Shown: positions 17,067 through 25,703, counted from the first letter of the stretch. The stretch: DNA of 64,000 nucleotides from Asticcacaulis benevestitus DSM 16100 = ATCC BAA-896 (GCF_000376105.1 NZ_AQWM01000009.1:1-64000); one strand, 5' to 3'. The notes: generated from the letters alone by a model not told the origin. A program made the numbers and translations.

Positions 17067-17513
17067 TCAGTCGGACATGGCCTTGGCCAGATCGCTGAGA
17101 ATGGCACGTAGCTGCGTCATGCGCTCTGCCCCGATCCTGGCGCTAGAGTGTGCCTCGGCATCAAGACTCAGGTCGACCAGGGCTTCCCAGACCGCGCGGC
17201 CGCGATCCGTCAGAACCACTAGCTTGGCGCGGGCGTCGCTCGGATCGGGCGCTATGGTGACATAGCCCAGATCCGTCAGGTTGGCGGTGAGATAGGCCAT
17301 GCTCTGCTTGGTCATGTCGGCCCGTTCGGCCAGGTCGGAAACGCGCGACCCCTCAGGTTTGATATAGCGGAAAACGCTGGAATGGGCCGGGCGGACATCG
17401 CTGAACCCGCGTTCGGCAAGGGCTGCATAGACCTTCGTCTGCAAGGCTTCGTAGGGCTTACGCAACAGGGCACCCAGGGTAACGCGGGCTTCGGAAATGG
17501 TGGTATTGTTCAT
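17067..17513 (-). CDS. MarR-family transcriptional regulator
   Basis: A 148-residue winged-helix protein. The helix-turn-helix covers about residues 57-80 (SRVSDLAERADMTKQSMAYL) and the wing contains APDPSDARAKLVVLTDRGR. The ATG at 17513 is correct, since a longer frame would run through the operator region into the opposite gene. It is divergent from the SnoaL-like gene, with two GACAG-N5-CTGTC boxes in the 94-base gap. By analogy with MarR pairs it probably represses both itself and the two plus-strand genes until a small ligand binds. The ligand is unknown. Confidence 0.9.
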   Translation of the reverse strand: MNNTTISEARVTLGALLRKPYEALQTKVYAALAERGFSDVRPAHSSVFRYIKPEGSRVSDLAERADMTKQSMAYLTANLTDLGYVTIAPDPSDARAKLVVLTDRGRAVWEALVDLSLDAEAHSSARIGAERMTQLRAILSDLAKAMSD

Positions 17514-17533
17514 TTTTCTGCTTATGCCATGTT

Positions 17534-17548
17534 GACAGTCTATCTGTC
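17534..17548. promoter_or_regulatory. MarR operator 1
   Basis: GACAGTCTATCTGTC is an inverted repeat with arms GACAG/CTGTC separated by 5 bases, 21 bases upstream of the marR start. The same arms and spacing recur at 17561. Confidence 0.75.
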
Positions 17549-17560
17549 TATATGTATTTG

Positions 17561-17575
17561 GACAGTCGTTCTGTC
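17561..17575. promoter_or_regulatory. MarR operator 2
   Basis: GACAGTCGTTCTGTC has the same arms as operator 1, shifted by 27 bases, about two and a half helical turns. Two identical half-site pairs in one short gap suggest two regulator dimers on the divergent promoters. Confidence 0.75.
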
Positions 17576-17607
17576 TATATTCGTATATCTGAGGAGACTT
17601 AAACGTG

Positions 17608-18012
17608 ATGACCCTGACACCCGCCGAAATCAACCTGGCCGTCGTCAACGCCCATATGCAGGGCGAAGCGAGCGATCCGGCTTCGATCATGAACCTGTAT
17701 GCCGACGGTATCGTGCTCGAGATGCCCTGCCGCGACATGCGCCTGACCGATCTGAAAGACATTGAAAACAATTACCGCGCCCTCTTCGGCGCCATTAAAA
17801 TTCTGTCGATGCAGCCGCTCGATCGCTTCGCCACCCATGACCGCGTGGTCGATGACTGCATTGTGCAGTTCACCGTCACCGGCAAGGGCTACGCCAAGCT
17901 GCCCTATCCGGTGGGCGCCATCATCGAGCTGCGCCTGCTGCACGTTTTCCACATGAGGGACGGCAAGATCGCCCGCGAAAACGTTTTTGAAGCCTGGAAG
18001 CCCATTCAATAG
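17608..18012 (+). CDS. SnoaL-like/NTF2-fold protein
   Basis: A 134-residue cytoplasmic protein with the small cone-shaped NTF2-like fold pattern: an N-terminal helix (AEINLAVVNAHMQGE), the DPASIMNLYADGIVLEMP segment typical of SnoaL-like proteins, and a C-terminal strand pair (LLHVFHMRDGKIARENVFE). Such proteins are often small isomerases, hydrolases or ligand-binding proteins. The ATG at 17608 has GAGGAG about 11 bases upstream; a GTG one codon earlier is less likely. It is divergent from marR and followed after 11 bases by a membrane protein, so both are likely MarR targets. The substrate is unknown. Confidence 0.82.
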   Translation: MTLTPAEINLAVVNAHMQGEASDPASIMNLYADGIVLEMPCRDMRLTDLKDIENNYRALFGAIKILSMQPLDRFATHDRVVDDCIVQFTVTGKGYAKLPYPVGAIIELRLLHVFHMRDGKIARENVFEAWKPIQ

Positions 18013-18023
18013 GAGCCCGATCC

Positions 18024-18401
18024 ATGACCTCCGCATGGTTTCTGCGTTTCGGCGTCATCTTCGCCCTCATCGGCCTTGCGCTTGGCATCTATATGGGCAA
18101 GGCGCATGACTTCACCCTCATGACGGTCCACGCCCACATCAATCTCGTCGGCTGGGTATCGTTCTTTCTAGCCGGCCTGTTCTATGCGGTCAGACCCGCC
18201 GCCGACAACAGACTGGCAGTGGCCCATATCGCCGCTGCCCTGCCGGGCATGATCTCGCTCACCACCGGCATCTTCGGATCGGTGACAGGTCAGCCCTGGG
18301 GACCGCCGGTAGCCATTCTCGGCGCCTTTCTGGTGCTGGCGGGCTTTCTTCTGTTCACTATCAATGTCTTCCGCCATGCCGAGGGTCCGCGTCAGGCATA
18401 A
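18024..18401 (+). CDS. Small four-helix membrane protein with a HAHINLVGW motif
   Basis: A 125-residue protein with four predicted transmembrane segments (about residues 6-24, 36-56, 66-86 and 96-116). Between helices 1 and 2 it has HAHINLVGW, a two-histidine motif also seen in small proteins often annotated as cytochrome oxidase-like or heme-copper-oxidase related; heme or metal binding is possible but not shown. AGGAG lies 9 bases before the ATG. It shares the MarR-controlled transcript with the SnoaL-like gene. I do not recognise an established function. Confidence 0.75.
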   Translation: MTSAWFLRFGVIFALIGLALGIYMGKAHDFTLMTVHAHINLVGWVSFFLAGLFYAVRPAADNRLAVAHIAAALPGMISLTTGIFGSVTGQPWGPPVAILGAFLVLAGFLLFTINVFRHAEGPRQA

Positions 18402-18403
18402 AA

Positions 18404-18431
18404 AACGCGGCAGAGTGTCCCCTGCCGCGTT
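18404..18431 (-). terminator. Terminator after the SSF symporter gene
   Basis: A perfect 10-bp stem, AACGCGGCAG/CTGCCGCGTT, lies between the two converging genes. Read on the minus strand it is followed by T residues, so it ends the symporter transcript and may also stop the opposite one. Confidence 0.82.
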
Positions 18432-18456
18432 CAATAAGGATAGGCGAAGCGCTGCG

Positions 18457-20061
18457 TCACCAGAACAGCGTGTAGAGCGCTATCAGGATAACGATAACGC
18501 CCACAGCCAGCACATTGAAGCTGGTCGTCGTCTTGAAGCTGACTCCTTCCAGCGACAGGGTCGAGACCGGCTTCTTGTTCGGCACGACCAGCGACACCAG
18601 CACGCACAGCAGGGTGGTGGCGACGAAGACCCAGCCGACACGATTCATGAACGGATAGTCAGGCTGGAGATAGGACCAGATAGCTGAGATCAGCACGCCG
18701 CCAAGAATGGCCGCGAAGGCGCCCGCGGTCGAACACCGCTTCCAGAACATGCCGAGCGCGAAGATGACCACGATGCCCGGCGTAAAGTAGCCGGTGAAGT
18801 TCTGGATGAACTGGAAGGCCTGATCGGTCTTACCGAGCAGCGGTTGCGCCACGGCGATGGCGATGGCGACCGCGATGACCGACACGATACGACCGACCGT
18901 CACCAGCGATTTTTCGGTCAGTTCCGGCTTGAGCGGCTGAATGATATCGATGGTGAAGATGGTGGCGATAGAGTTGATCTTGGAGGCGGTCGAGGAAATG
19001 ACGGCAAAGGTTAGGGCTACGAAGACGAGGCCGAGAAGACCGGACGGCAGCAGCTTCATCATTTCCGGATAGGCATGATCGGCCACTTCCAGATTGGGTG
19101 CCAGAAGCAGGGCGGCCATACCGGGAACGACAACGATCAACGGCATCAGCAGCTTGAGATAGGCGGCAAAGGCGATGCCCTTTTGTGCTTCCTGCAGCGA
19201 CTTGGCGGCCAGCGCCCGCTGGATGATGTACTGGTTGAAGCCCCAGTAGGAGATGTTCATGATCCACATGCCGCCGACGAGCACGGCGATACCCGGCAGG
19301 TCCTTGTAGAAGGGCGACGACTTGTCGAGTATCATGTGGAAGTGTTCGGGGAAGTTGGCGCGCAGCTTGTTGAAGCCATCGGCGAAACCGGTGATGTTGG
19401 CCTGGCCACCGATCTGGGTCAGGGTGATGCCTGCGATGATCAGACCGCCCATCACCAGCAGGGTCACCTGCACGATATCGGTCATGGCCACGGCCTTCAG
19501 GCCGCCGGAAATCTGATAAAGCAGCGCGAAAACACCCAGCGCGATCAGCACAGGTACCGGATCAATCCCGGTCACCGTCGTCACCGCCGTGCCGCCGAGC
19601 CACAGGATAGAGGTCAGGTTGACGAAGACGTAGAGGATCAGCCAGAAAATGGCCATCAGGTACTTCACCGACGGGCCGAAGCGCTGTTGCAGGAATCCCG
19701 GCATCGTCATGACGCCGTTCTTCAGGAAGACCGGCAGGAAGTACTTGCCGACGATGATAAGGGTGATGGCCGCCATCCATTCATAGGAGGCGATGGCAAG
19801 ACCGATGCGATAACCAGAGCCCGACATGCCAATGATCTGTTCGGCGGAGATATTGGCGGCGATCAGCGAGGCGCCGATGGCCCACCACGGCAGGGTGTTG
19901 CCAGCCAGAAAGTAGCCCTTGGACGAGGCTTCTTCCCCCGCCTTACGGCGCGAGACGACCTGAGCCAGGACGAAGATGGAGACGGCGTAGAAAAGGACGA
20001 TCCAGATATCGAGACTTTTCAAAAAATTCGCCGACGGCAGGTATTGAGCTAAATCAGGCAT
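18457..20061 (-). CDS. Sodium/sugar symporter (SSF, SGLT-like)
   Basis: A 534-residue inner-membrane protein with about 14 hydrophobic segments. SSF hallmarks include SSKGYFLAGNTLPWWAIG at about 47-64, then ASLIAANISAEQIIGMSGSGY, a sodium-site region, and a C-terminal helix pair. The resemblance is to sodium/glucose or galactose symporters. AGAGGGG lies just before the ATG at 20061. It is downstream of the GH3 glucosidase but separated from it by a terminator, so it has its own promoter. It would bring in the glucose that periplasmic GH3 releases, feeding glucokinase at 27.8 kb; that link is inference. Confidence 0.92.
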   Translation of the reverse strand: MPDLAQYLPSANFLKSLDIWIVLFYAVSIFVLAQVVSRRKAGEEASSKGYFLAGNTLPWWAIGASLIAANISAEQIIGMSGSGYRIGLAIASYEWMAAITLIIVGKYFLPVFLKNGVMTMPGFLQQRFGPSVKYLMAIFWLILYVFVNLTSILWLGGTAVTTVTGIDPVPVLIALGVFALLYQISGGLKAVAMTDIVQVTLLVMGGLIIAGITLTQIGGQANITGFADGFNKLRANFPEHFHMILDKSSPFYKDLPGIAVLVGGMWIMNISYWGFNQYIIQRALAAKSLQEAQKGIAFAAYLKLLMPLIVVVPGMAALLLAPNLEVADHAYPEMMKLLPSGLLGLVFVALTFAVISSTASKINSIATIFTIDIIQPLKPELTEKSLVTVGRIVSVIAVAIAIAVAQPLLGKTDQAFQFIQNFTGYFTPGIVVIFALGMFWKRCSTAGAFAAILGGVLISAIWSYLQPDYPFMNRVGWVFVATTLLCVLVSLVVPNKKPVSTLSLEGVSFKTTTSFNVLAVGVIVILIALYTLFW

Positions 20062-20093
20062 GTTTCCCCTCTTGACCCGTTTAAAGAGCCTTA

Positions 20094-20105
20094 GATAATA
20101 TTATC
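20094..20105. promoter_or_regulatory. Perfect 12-bp palindrome in the symporter promoter region
   Basis: GATAATATTATC lies 33 bases upstream of the symporter start in an AT-rich stretch. It may be a regulator site or simply an AT-rich -10 region. No named regulator is suggested. Confidence 0.4.
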
Positions 20106-20187
20106 ATACAATTGACACAGCTTCACGGCTGAAGCAATCACCAATCCCAACACGCCAAAGGCGGCGATTTTTTCCCCGCTCTATGAA

Positions 20188-20219
20188 AAAAGCCTCCCCG
20201 CATTTAAGGGGAGGCTTTT
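20188..20219 (-). terminator. Rho-independent terminator after the GH3 gene
   Basis: A 12-bp stem, AAAAGCCTCCCC/GGGGAGGCTTTT, with an 8-base loop. It begins 5 bases after the GH3 stop and is followed on the minus strand by a T-run. Confidence 0.92.
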
Positions 20220-20224
20220 CTGTT

Positions 20225-22867
20225 TTACTTCGCAGGACAGGTAGCATCACCCTCATCGGACGCCAGTTTGATGCTCGAATAGCTGAGCTTTAGCGGCTGC
20301 GATGAGCTTAGGGAAAACGGCACGCCGACCGTCTTCGGATCGAGACCGGCCGCCACGAAGCAGTCGAGCGTGATCTTCAGCGTCTTCCATTGGCCTACCG
20401 GCGCGGTCAGGGCCGAGGCGATGTCGATCTTCTTTTCCGAAGCCAGATCGGCGCCCATGCCGAGCAGGACCGGACCGGTTACGGCTGCATCAAGACGATA
20501 GGTGATGCCCAGCGTCATCTTGCCCGTGGTCTGGCGGCTGAGATCGACCGGCGCGGCCGTCGTGATCGCCGCCTCGCCCGGCGCTTCACCGCTGAAGACA
20601 AGCGCGCGGCCGCCTTCCTGCTTGTTGTCGGCGTCGATCGTCGATTGTGTCACCACGCCATTGGGGCTGCCGAAGCTGGTCAGGTCGCCCTGATGGCTGC
20701 CGGAGGCTTCGATCAGGCTGAGCTTCCACGGCGCCTTGATACGACCGGCGGCGAAGTAGGTATCGACATTGACCACGGCGACATCGTGCAGGCCGGACTC
20801 TTCCGACAACTGCGGCACATCGCCGATATCGGCATAGGTCAGGCCATAGCCATAGGCGAACAGAGGATCATAGCCCATGGTGCCAACATTGAGCGGACCC
20901 TGGTTGGCGGTTTTCGGCCACGAGAAGGTCAGCTTGCCCTTGAAATCATAGCGCGGCTGGCGGTTGAGATCGCCGACGATGACATCGGCGATGCCGCCGC
21001 CTTCGGTGCCGGGCAGCCACGCCGCCACAAAGGCGTCCGAGGCGTTGATTTCCGGATTGGTCCACAGCGGACGGCCCGACAGGAAGATGGTGACCACCTT
21101 CACGCCCTGCGATTTCAGCTTGTGGATCAGCTCCAGATCGGTGCGGTCGCCAGTCTGATAATCGAGGTTCGGGCGGTCGCCCTGGAACTCGGCATAGGGG
21201 TCTTCGCCGATGACGACGACGGCCACATCCGGCTTTTCCTTGTAGAAACCGTTGTCGCTGAGCGACACCGTGCCACCGGCTTTTTCGGCGGCTTTCGAGA
21301 TGCCTTCATAGATGGATTCGCCATTGGGGAAGTCGGCGCGCGTGTTACCGGTGCCCTGCCAGGTGATCGTCCAGCCGCCGGCCTGCTTGCCAATATCGTT
21401 GGCGCCGGAGCCCGTTACGAGTATACGCGCACCGGGATCGATCGGCAGGACATGGTTCTCGTTCTTGATCAGGACCAGCGATTCCCGCACGGCCTGACGC
21501 GCGATGGCGCGGTGTTCCGGCGAGCCGAGTGTGTCCCAATGGCCCGACAGCGGACGATCGAGCGGCGCGCCTAAGGTGAACAGGCCGCCCTTGATCTTGG
21601 CGCGCAGGATGCGGCGCACCGCATCATCGAGGCGCGACATCGGGATCTTGCCGGATTTCACTTCGGCGAGGGTGTTGGTGTACATGCCCTTCCAGCTATC
21701 GGGCGCCATGAACATATCGACGCCGGCGTTCATCGCTTCGGGACAATCGTCATTGGCGCAGCCCGGCACCTGGCCTTGGGCGTTCCAGTCGGTGATGGTG
21801 AAGCCGTCGAAGTGCATGCGCTGCTTGAGCGCACCGGTGATCAGGCGCTTGTTGGCGGCCATCTTGATGCCGTTCCACGACGAGAACGAGATCATCACCG
21901 ACAGGGTGCCGGCCTCGATAGCCGGCGGATAACCGGCGCCATGGATGCGGGCCAGATCGGCCTCGTTCATCTCGGCATCGCCCTGATCCTTGCCATCCTT
22001 TGTGCCGCCATCGCCAAGGAAGTGCTTGGCGGTCGACATGATGTGGCCCGGCTTGACGCCATTACGGCCGCCATCTACGCCCTGCAGGCCCTCGACCATC
22101 TTGCCGGCATAGGCGGCGACATCGGCGGGGTTTTCCGAATAGCTCTCATAGGCACGGCCCCAGCGCTTGTCGCGCGCCACGGCCACGGTGGGCGCAAAGG
22201 TCCAGTCAACGCCGGCGGCGGCCATTTCCGCCGCGGTCGCCGCGCCGATCTTGCGGATCAGCTCGGGATTATGCGCAGCGCCCAGCCCGACATTGTGCGG
22301 GAAGATGGTGGCGCCGACGAGGTTCGAGTGGCCGTGTACGGCATCTATGCCGAACAGAAGCGGGATCGGCGCCTTGCTCGGGCGCTTCAGCGCGGCGCGC
22401 CAGTAGTCATCGGCCAGTTTCAGCCATTGGTCGGGCGTGGCGCGTTCGTTCTGGCCGGGCGAGGAATTGCCACCGGCCAGGATCGAGCCGAGCGGATAGG
22501 TTTTCAGCTCTTCGGGGGTGATGAAGTTGATATCCGCCTGGATAGTCTGGCCGACCTTTTCTTCCAGGGTCATGCGGCTCATCAGGTCTGTGATCTGCGC
22601 CTCGGTGGCGGCATCGATCAGACCGGCATCGCCGAGCTTGGGCCATGCTGGATCGACCGCGATCAGAGCTTCCCTGACCACCGCGGGCTTTTTGGCAACG
22701 GCCTTCTTCGCAACGGCCTTTTTCTTTTTCACCGTCTTGTGGGCGGCGGCTTTCGCCTTGGCTTCCGCCACGTCGGGGATGCCGAAGCTCAAGGCGCACA
22801 ACACACCGAGCGCCGCGCCCAGCATCAGGACAGATTTGTGGGCGGATTTGTATGTTTGATCAGGCAT
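20225..22867 (-). CDS. Exported GH3 beta-glucosidase/exo-glucanase with C-terminal Exop_C-like domain
   Basis: An 880-residue glycoside hydrolase. A hydrophobic N-terminal segment (about 12-30) is a signal peptide or anchor, followed by an unusual Lys/Ala-rich stretch at residues 36-62. The GH3 N-terminal barrel carries the substrate-binding KHF at 281-283 and the nucleophile Asp360 in TITDWNAQ. Then come the alpha/beta sandwich and, from about residue 690, an extra beta-rich domain of the ExoP/CdxA type. Relatives are exo-1,3/1,4-beta-glucan glucohydrolases; specificity here is unproven. It probably acts in the periplasm and releases glucose. Its upstream region has several LacI-type operators, one identical in core to the zwf operator. 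Confidence 0.93.
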   Translation of the reverse strand: MPDQTYKSAHKSVLMLGAALGVLCALSFGIPDVAEAKAKAAAHKTVKKKKAVAKKAVAKKPAVVREALIAVDPAWPKLGDAGLIDAATEAQITDLMSRMTLEEKVGQTIQADINFITPEELKTYPLGSILAGGNSSPGQNERATPDQWLKLADDYWRAALKRPSKAPIPLLFGIDAVHGHSNLVGATIFPHNVGLGAAHNPELIRKIGAATAAEMAAAGVDWTFAPTVAVARDKRWGRAYESYSENPADVAAYAGKMVEGLQGVDGGRNGVKPGHIMSTAKHFLGDGGTKDGKDQGDAEMNEADLARIHGAGYPPAIEAGTLSVMISFSSWNGIKMAANKRLITGALKQRMHFDGFTITDWNAQGQVPGCANDDCPEAMNAGVDMFMAPDSWKGMYTNTLAEVKSGKIPMSRLDDAVRRILRAKIKGGLFTLGAPLDRPLSGHWDTLGSPEHRAIARQAVRESLVLIKNENHVLPIDPGARILVTGSGANDIGKQAGGWTITWQGTGNTRADFPNGESIYEGISKAAEKAGGTVSLSDNGFYKEKPDVAVVVIGEDPYAEFQGDRPNLDYQTGDRTDLELIHKLKSQGVKVVTIFLSGRPLWTNPEINASDAFVAAWLPGTEGGGIADVIVGDLNRQPRYDFKGKLTFSWPKTANQGPLNVGTMGYDPLFAYGYGLTYADIGDVPQLSEESGLHDVAVVNVDTYFAAGRIKAPWKLSLIEASGSHQGDLTSFGSPNGVVTQSTIDADNKQEGGRALVFSGEAPGEAAITTAAPVDLSRQTTGKMTLGITYRLDAAVTGPVLLGMGADLASEKKIDIASALTAPVGQWKTLKITLDCFVAAGLDPKTVGVPFSLSSSQPLKLSYSSIKLASDEGDATCPAK

Positions 22868-23016
22868 AGTGCTCCTTTAGCGTTCTTCCACAGCGTTTTT
22901 TTTCTTTGACCTGTAACACGACCCTGACGCGATAAACAGTCGCGTCAAAAACCTTATGCGGCACGTCTCCCTTATCCGGGCAACTTCTTTGTAACAAGGG
23001 TTGGAAGCCAGTTTAA

Positions 23017-23030
23017 TGACAGCGCTATCA
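23017..23030. promoter_or_regulatory. LacI-type operator (TGACAGCG class), GH3-proximal
   Basis: TGACAGCGCTATCA is a near-palindrome centred on CG, sharing 12 of 14 bases with the site at 23140 and with the core before zwf. It lies 150 bases upstream of the GH3 start. Confidence 0.7.
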
Positions 23031-23076
23031 GCCAGCGTCAAGTGTGGATAACTTCGTCAGGGAAACGAACGGCCGC

Positions 23077-23090
23077 CGTATACGTTTACA
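23077..23090. promoter_or_regulatory. Possible second-type LacI operator
   Basis: On the minus strand TGTAAACGTATACG matches 11 of 14 bases of the palindrome at 5273. The right half is degenerate, so this is tentative. Confidence 0.4.
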
Positions 23091-23138
23091 TGGAGCGCAA
23101 GCCGGAGCGTCAAAAATATATTTGTTTTCATAATCTAT

Positions 23139-23166
23139 TTGACAGCGTTGTCAGATTTGATATGAA
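23139..23166 (+). promoter_or_regulatory. Forward promoter with embedded LacI-type operator
   Basis: A consensus -35 box TTGACA (23139-23144), a 16-base spacer and TATGAA (23161-23166) form a good promoter on the plus strand. The operator TGACAGCGTTGTCA (23140-23153) overlaps the -35 box and most of the spacer, so a bound repressor would block it. No gene starts soon after; the transcript should reach the terminator at 23340. The operator may also control the divergent GH3 gene. Confidence 0.6.
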
Positions 23167-23172
23167 GGAAGC

Positions 23173-23374
23173 GTCTTATTCATCCGGCCTGACGAATTCT
23201 ATGATTTTGGCGGTTCGGGTTCTGTGTTTAAAACCATTGCGCGTTATGGCTTCTTTCCCTTTTTCATAGCCGTTTCACGTCCGTGGTTTTAAAGCGTCTT
23301 CTTAAATGTGGCATTGTTTGGAAGACACTGGCCTTATATCCCGATGAACCTTTTTGGTTCATCGGGTTTTTTTT
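23173..23374 (+). ncRNA. Candidate repressor-controlled small RNA of about 200 nt
   Basis: Between a consensus forward promoter (23139-23166) and a very strong terminator (23340-23374) there is no convincing gene. A 35-codon frame starts at the -10 box and has no ribosome-binding site. The following thioredoxin-like gene starts 130 bases after the terminator, so the RNA is not simply its leader. Position and control suggest a small RNA induced with the sugar regulon. I recognise no known family. Confidence 0.45.
23340..23374 (+). terminator. Strong Rho-independent terminator
   Basis: A perfect 11-bp stem, CCCGATGAACC/GGTTCATCGGG, with a five-T loop, followed by eight T. No annotated plus-strand gene lies upstream of it within 4 kb, so it marks an otherwise unseen transcript. 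Confidence 0.92.
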
Positions 23375-23504
23375 GCGCTTTTTTGTCTCCGGACAAGCCG
23401 GACGCCGGGTGAATATGCCGGACCACATACCCAAGCGATTTAGTAGACAATAGCCAGCGATCTTGCCATAGTCCCCGCACAATCTGGCAAAAAGGAAGTG
23501 TTGC

Positions 23505-25028
23505 ATGCGTTGGACCTCGATTATACTGGCTGGGCTGATGGCGGTAAATCTCGCGGCTTGCCAGCGCCATCCCTCCGACAAGGCGCAGACAGAAAGCGCA
23601 CAGACACAGCAAATCGCCTGGCGCGAAGGCGATGTCGATGACGCGCTTGCCGAGGCCAAAGAGAGCGGCAAGCCGGTGCTGCTCTATTGGGGCGCCACGT
23701 GGTGCCCGCCGTGCAACCAGCTCAAGTCCACCCTGTTCAAGGACCCGGCCTTTGTCGCCCAGACGCGCAACTTCATCCCCGTCCATCTCGATGGCGACAC
23801 GACCGGCGCGCAGAAGTGGGGCGAGCGCTTCGGCATCAGCGGCTACCCGACCGTCATCGTGCTGAACGCCGAAGGGGCCGAGATCACCCGCCTGTCGACC
23901 GCCGCGCGCCTGCCGGAAGTTTTGCGCGTCGCCGCCGCCCGCACCACGCCGATCGACGCTTTGTTTGACAAGGCCGAGAAAAGCCCGACCGCCCTCTCCC
24001 CGGATGAATGGCAGATCCTCGGAGCGTTTGACTGGCAGAACGACCCCAAGCGCGATCATGCCCGTACAGCGGCATTGCTGGAAAAACTCGCCGGCGCCGC
24101 CCCCGAAGGCGCGGTCAAGCGCCGCTTTTCCCTGCTTGCCCTGACCGTACGGGCCGAACCGGGCGCGGATGGCAAGTACGCGCTGAGCCCGGCGCAACAG
24201 GCGCAGGTCGAGCAGCTCGTGCCAGCCATCCTCGCCAACAGCGATGAGGTCATTGTCAATCGACAGGAGCTTAGCTATGCGATTCCGTCGCTTGTGGCGG
24301 CCTTGCCGGATGCAGCCCGGCGCGCGACGCTTGGCGCCTCGCTGATCAAGGGGCTTGATCGTGTCTACCGCGATGACAGCCTGCCCCTGCCCGACCGTCT
24401 GGCCACGGTCAATGCCGATATCGAACTCGGCAGGACGGGCGAACACGTCTCAAAGACCGTGCTGACCAAGGTGCGTGAGCGCGCCGCGTGGGCCGACAAG
24501 ACCGCCAAGGACGCCATGGTGCGCCAGTCGGTTATCTCGAACGCGGCCGGCCTGCTCCACGAAGCGGGCGATGACGCCGGGGCAAAAAATCTGCTGGAAG
24601 CCGAGCTGAAACGCTCAGCCTCGCCCTATTATTACATGCTCGATCTGGCAAGCCTCGCCGAGGATAGCAAGGACGGTCCGGCGGCGATCGCGTGGGCGCG
24701 CAAGGCCTATGAAACGGCGGAAGGCGACGCGACGCGCGTCCAGTGGGCCATCGCCTATTCCAAGACCGTTTTGCGTCAGGCGCCCAGCGACAAGGCGGCG
24801 GTGGAGGCCAGCGCCCAGGCGGTGATCGACGAACTCGGCAAGAATTCCGGCGACTATTATCAGCGCACGCGCGTCAAGGTCGATGCCTGGGGCAAGCTCC
24901 TGCGCACCTGGAGCGATGGGCATGACGGCAGCGCCATTCTCAAGCGCCTTGATGCCAGAATGATCGAGGTTTGCGCCAAACAGGGCGAAGCGGCGGCGAC
25001 CTGCCGGACTTGGGGCAAGGCGGCGTAA
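23505..25028 (+). CDS. Thioredoxin-fold lipoprotein with long helical C-terminal region
   Basis: A 507-residue envelope protein. The lipobox LAAC gives lipidated Cys19. Residues about 36-150 are a thioredoxin-like domain with the redox pair WCPPC (Cys67, Cys70) and the cis-proline segment ISGYPTVIVL. The remaining 350 residues are helical and repeat-like and carry no second thioredoxin motif. It may be a periplasmic thiol reductase or oxidase. The ATG has GGAAG upstream. It stands alone between the candidate small RNA and the OmpA-like gene. Confidence 0.8.
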   Translation: MRWTSIILAGLMAVNLAACQRHPSDKAQTESAQTQQIAWREGDVDDALAEAKESGKPVLLYWGATWCPPCNQLKSTLFKDPAFVAQTRNFIPVHLDGDTTGAQKWGERFGISGYPTVIVLNAEGAEITRLSTAARLPEVLRVAAARTTPIDALFDKAEKSPTALSPDEWQILGAFDWQNDPKRDHARTAALLEKLAGAAPEGAVKRRFSLLALTVRAEPGADGKYALSPAQQAQVEQLVPAILANSDEVIVNRQELSYAIPSLVAALPDAARRATLGASLIKGLDRVYRDDSLPLPDRLATVNADIELGRTGEHVSKTVLTKVRERAAWADKTAKDAMVRQSVISNAAGLLHEAGDDAGAKNLLEAELKRSASPYYYMLDLASLAEDSKDGPAAIAWARKAYETAEGDATRVQWAIAYSKTVLRQAPSDKAAVEASAQAVIDELGKNSGDYYQRTRVKVDAWGKLLRTWSDGHDGSAILKRLDARMIEVCAKQGEAAATCRTWGKAA

Positions 25029-25139
25029 TATCGGGGCATAGATCACTCTGCAGACGGAAGCGCCTTTTTTCGGTCCCTATTTGTCGCTTTAGTAGCAGGG
25101 CTGGGTGAAGGGCGAATTCGAAAACAGAGAGGTTTTTCG

Positions 25140-25703
25140 ATGAACTATGTCAAATCTGGCGCCTTGATTCTTGCGCTCCCCCTTATGCTGTCGGTCTCGG
25201 CCTGCGCCAGCCACAAATATGTCGATGACAAGATCGCCACCGCCAATGGCCGCATGGACCAGCAGGACGCGCACCTGGGTCAGCTCGACCGGACTACACA
25301 GGACGCGCTCAATCGCGCCACCGCCGCCGGCAAGCTGGCCGAAGGCAAGTTCGTCTATTCGATCGTGCTGACCGACGATTCGGTGAAATTCGATACCGGC
25401 AAGGCGGTGCTTTCCGATGGTGCCAAGGCCAGTCTGGCGCAACTCGCCGACCGGCTGAAGAGTGACAACAAGAACGTCTATCTGGAAATTCAGGGCTATA
25501 CCGATGCCACGGGCACGGACGCCATCAATTACAGCCTCGGCGCCGATCGCGCCGACAGCGTCCGCCGCTTCCTGAACACGCAAGGCGTGGCACTGAACCG
25601 CATGGCGTCGATCTCCTACGGTTCGGAACAACCCATCGCCTCGAATGACAACGCCGCAGGCCGCTCGGCCAATCGCCGCGTCGTCATCGTCGTGTTGTCA
25701 TAA
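25140..25703 (+). CDS. OmpA-family peptidoglycan-associated lipoprotein
   Basis: A 187-residue lipoprotein. The lipobox VSAC gives Cys22; a short helical, probably coiled-coil, region follows (about 30-70), then an OmpA C-terminal domain from about 75. Its peptidoglycan-binding motif is IQGYTDATGTDAINYSLG with the ADRADSVRRFL helix and NRRV near the end. It should anchor the outer membrane to the wall. It is distinct from classical Pal, since no tol genes are near. It is monocistronic as far as can be seen. Confidence 0.9.
   Translation: MNYVKSGALILALPLMLSVSACASHKYVDDKIATANGRMDQQDAHLGQLDRTTQDALNRATAAGKLAEGKFVYSIVLTDDSVKFDTGKAVLSDGAKASLAQLADRLKSDNKNVYLEIQGYTDATGTDAINYSLGADRADSVRRFLNTQGVALNRMASISYGSEQPIASNDNAAGRSANRRVVIVVLS

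Noticed and set aside
23042-23269. Short plus-strand frame in the gap before the thioredoxin-like gene
   Set aside because: It spans two operators and the promoter, has no ribosome-binding site and no familiar pattern; a non-coding RNA fits better.
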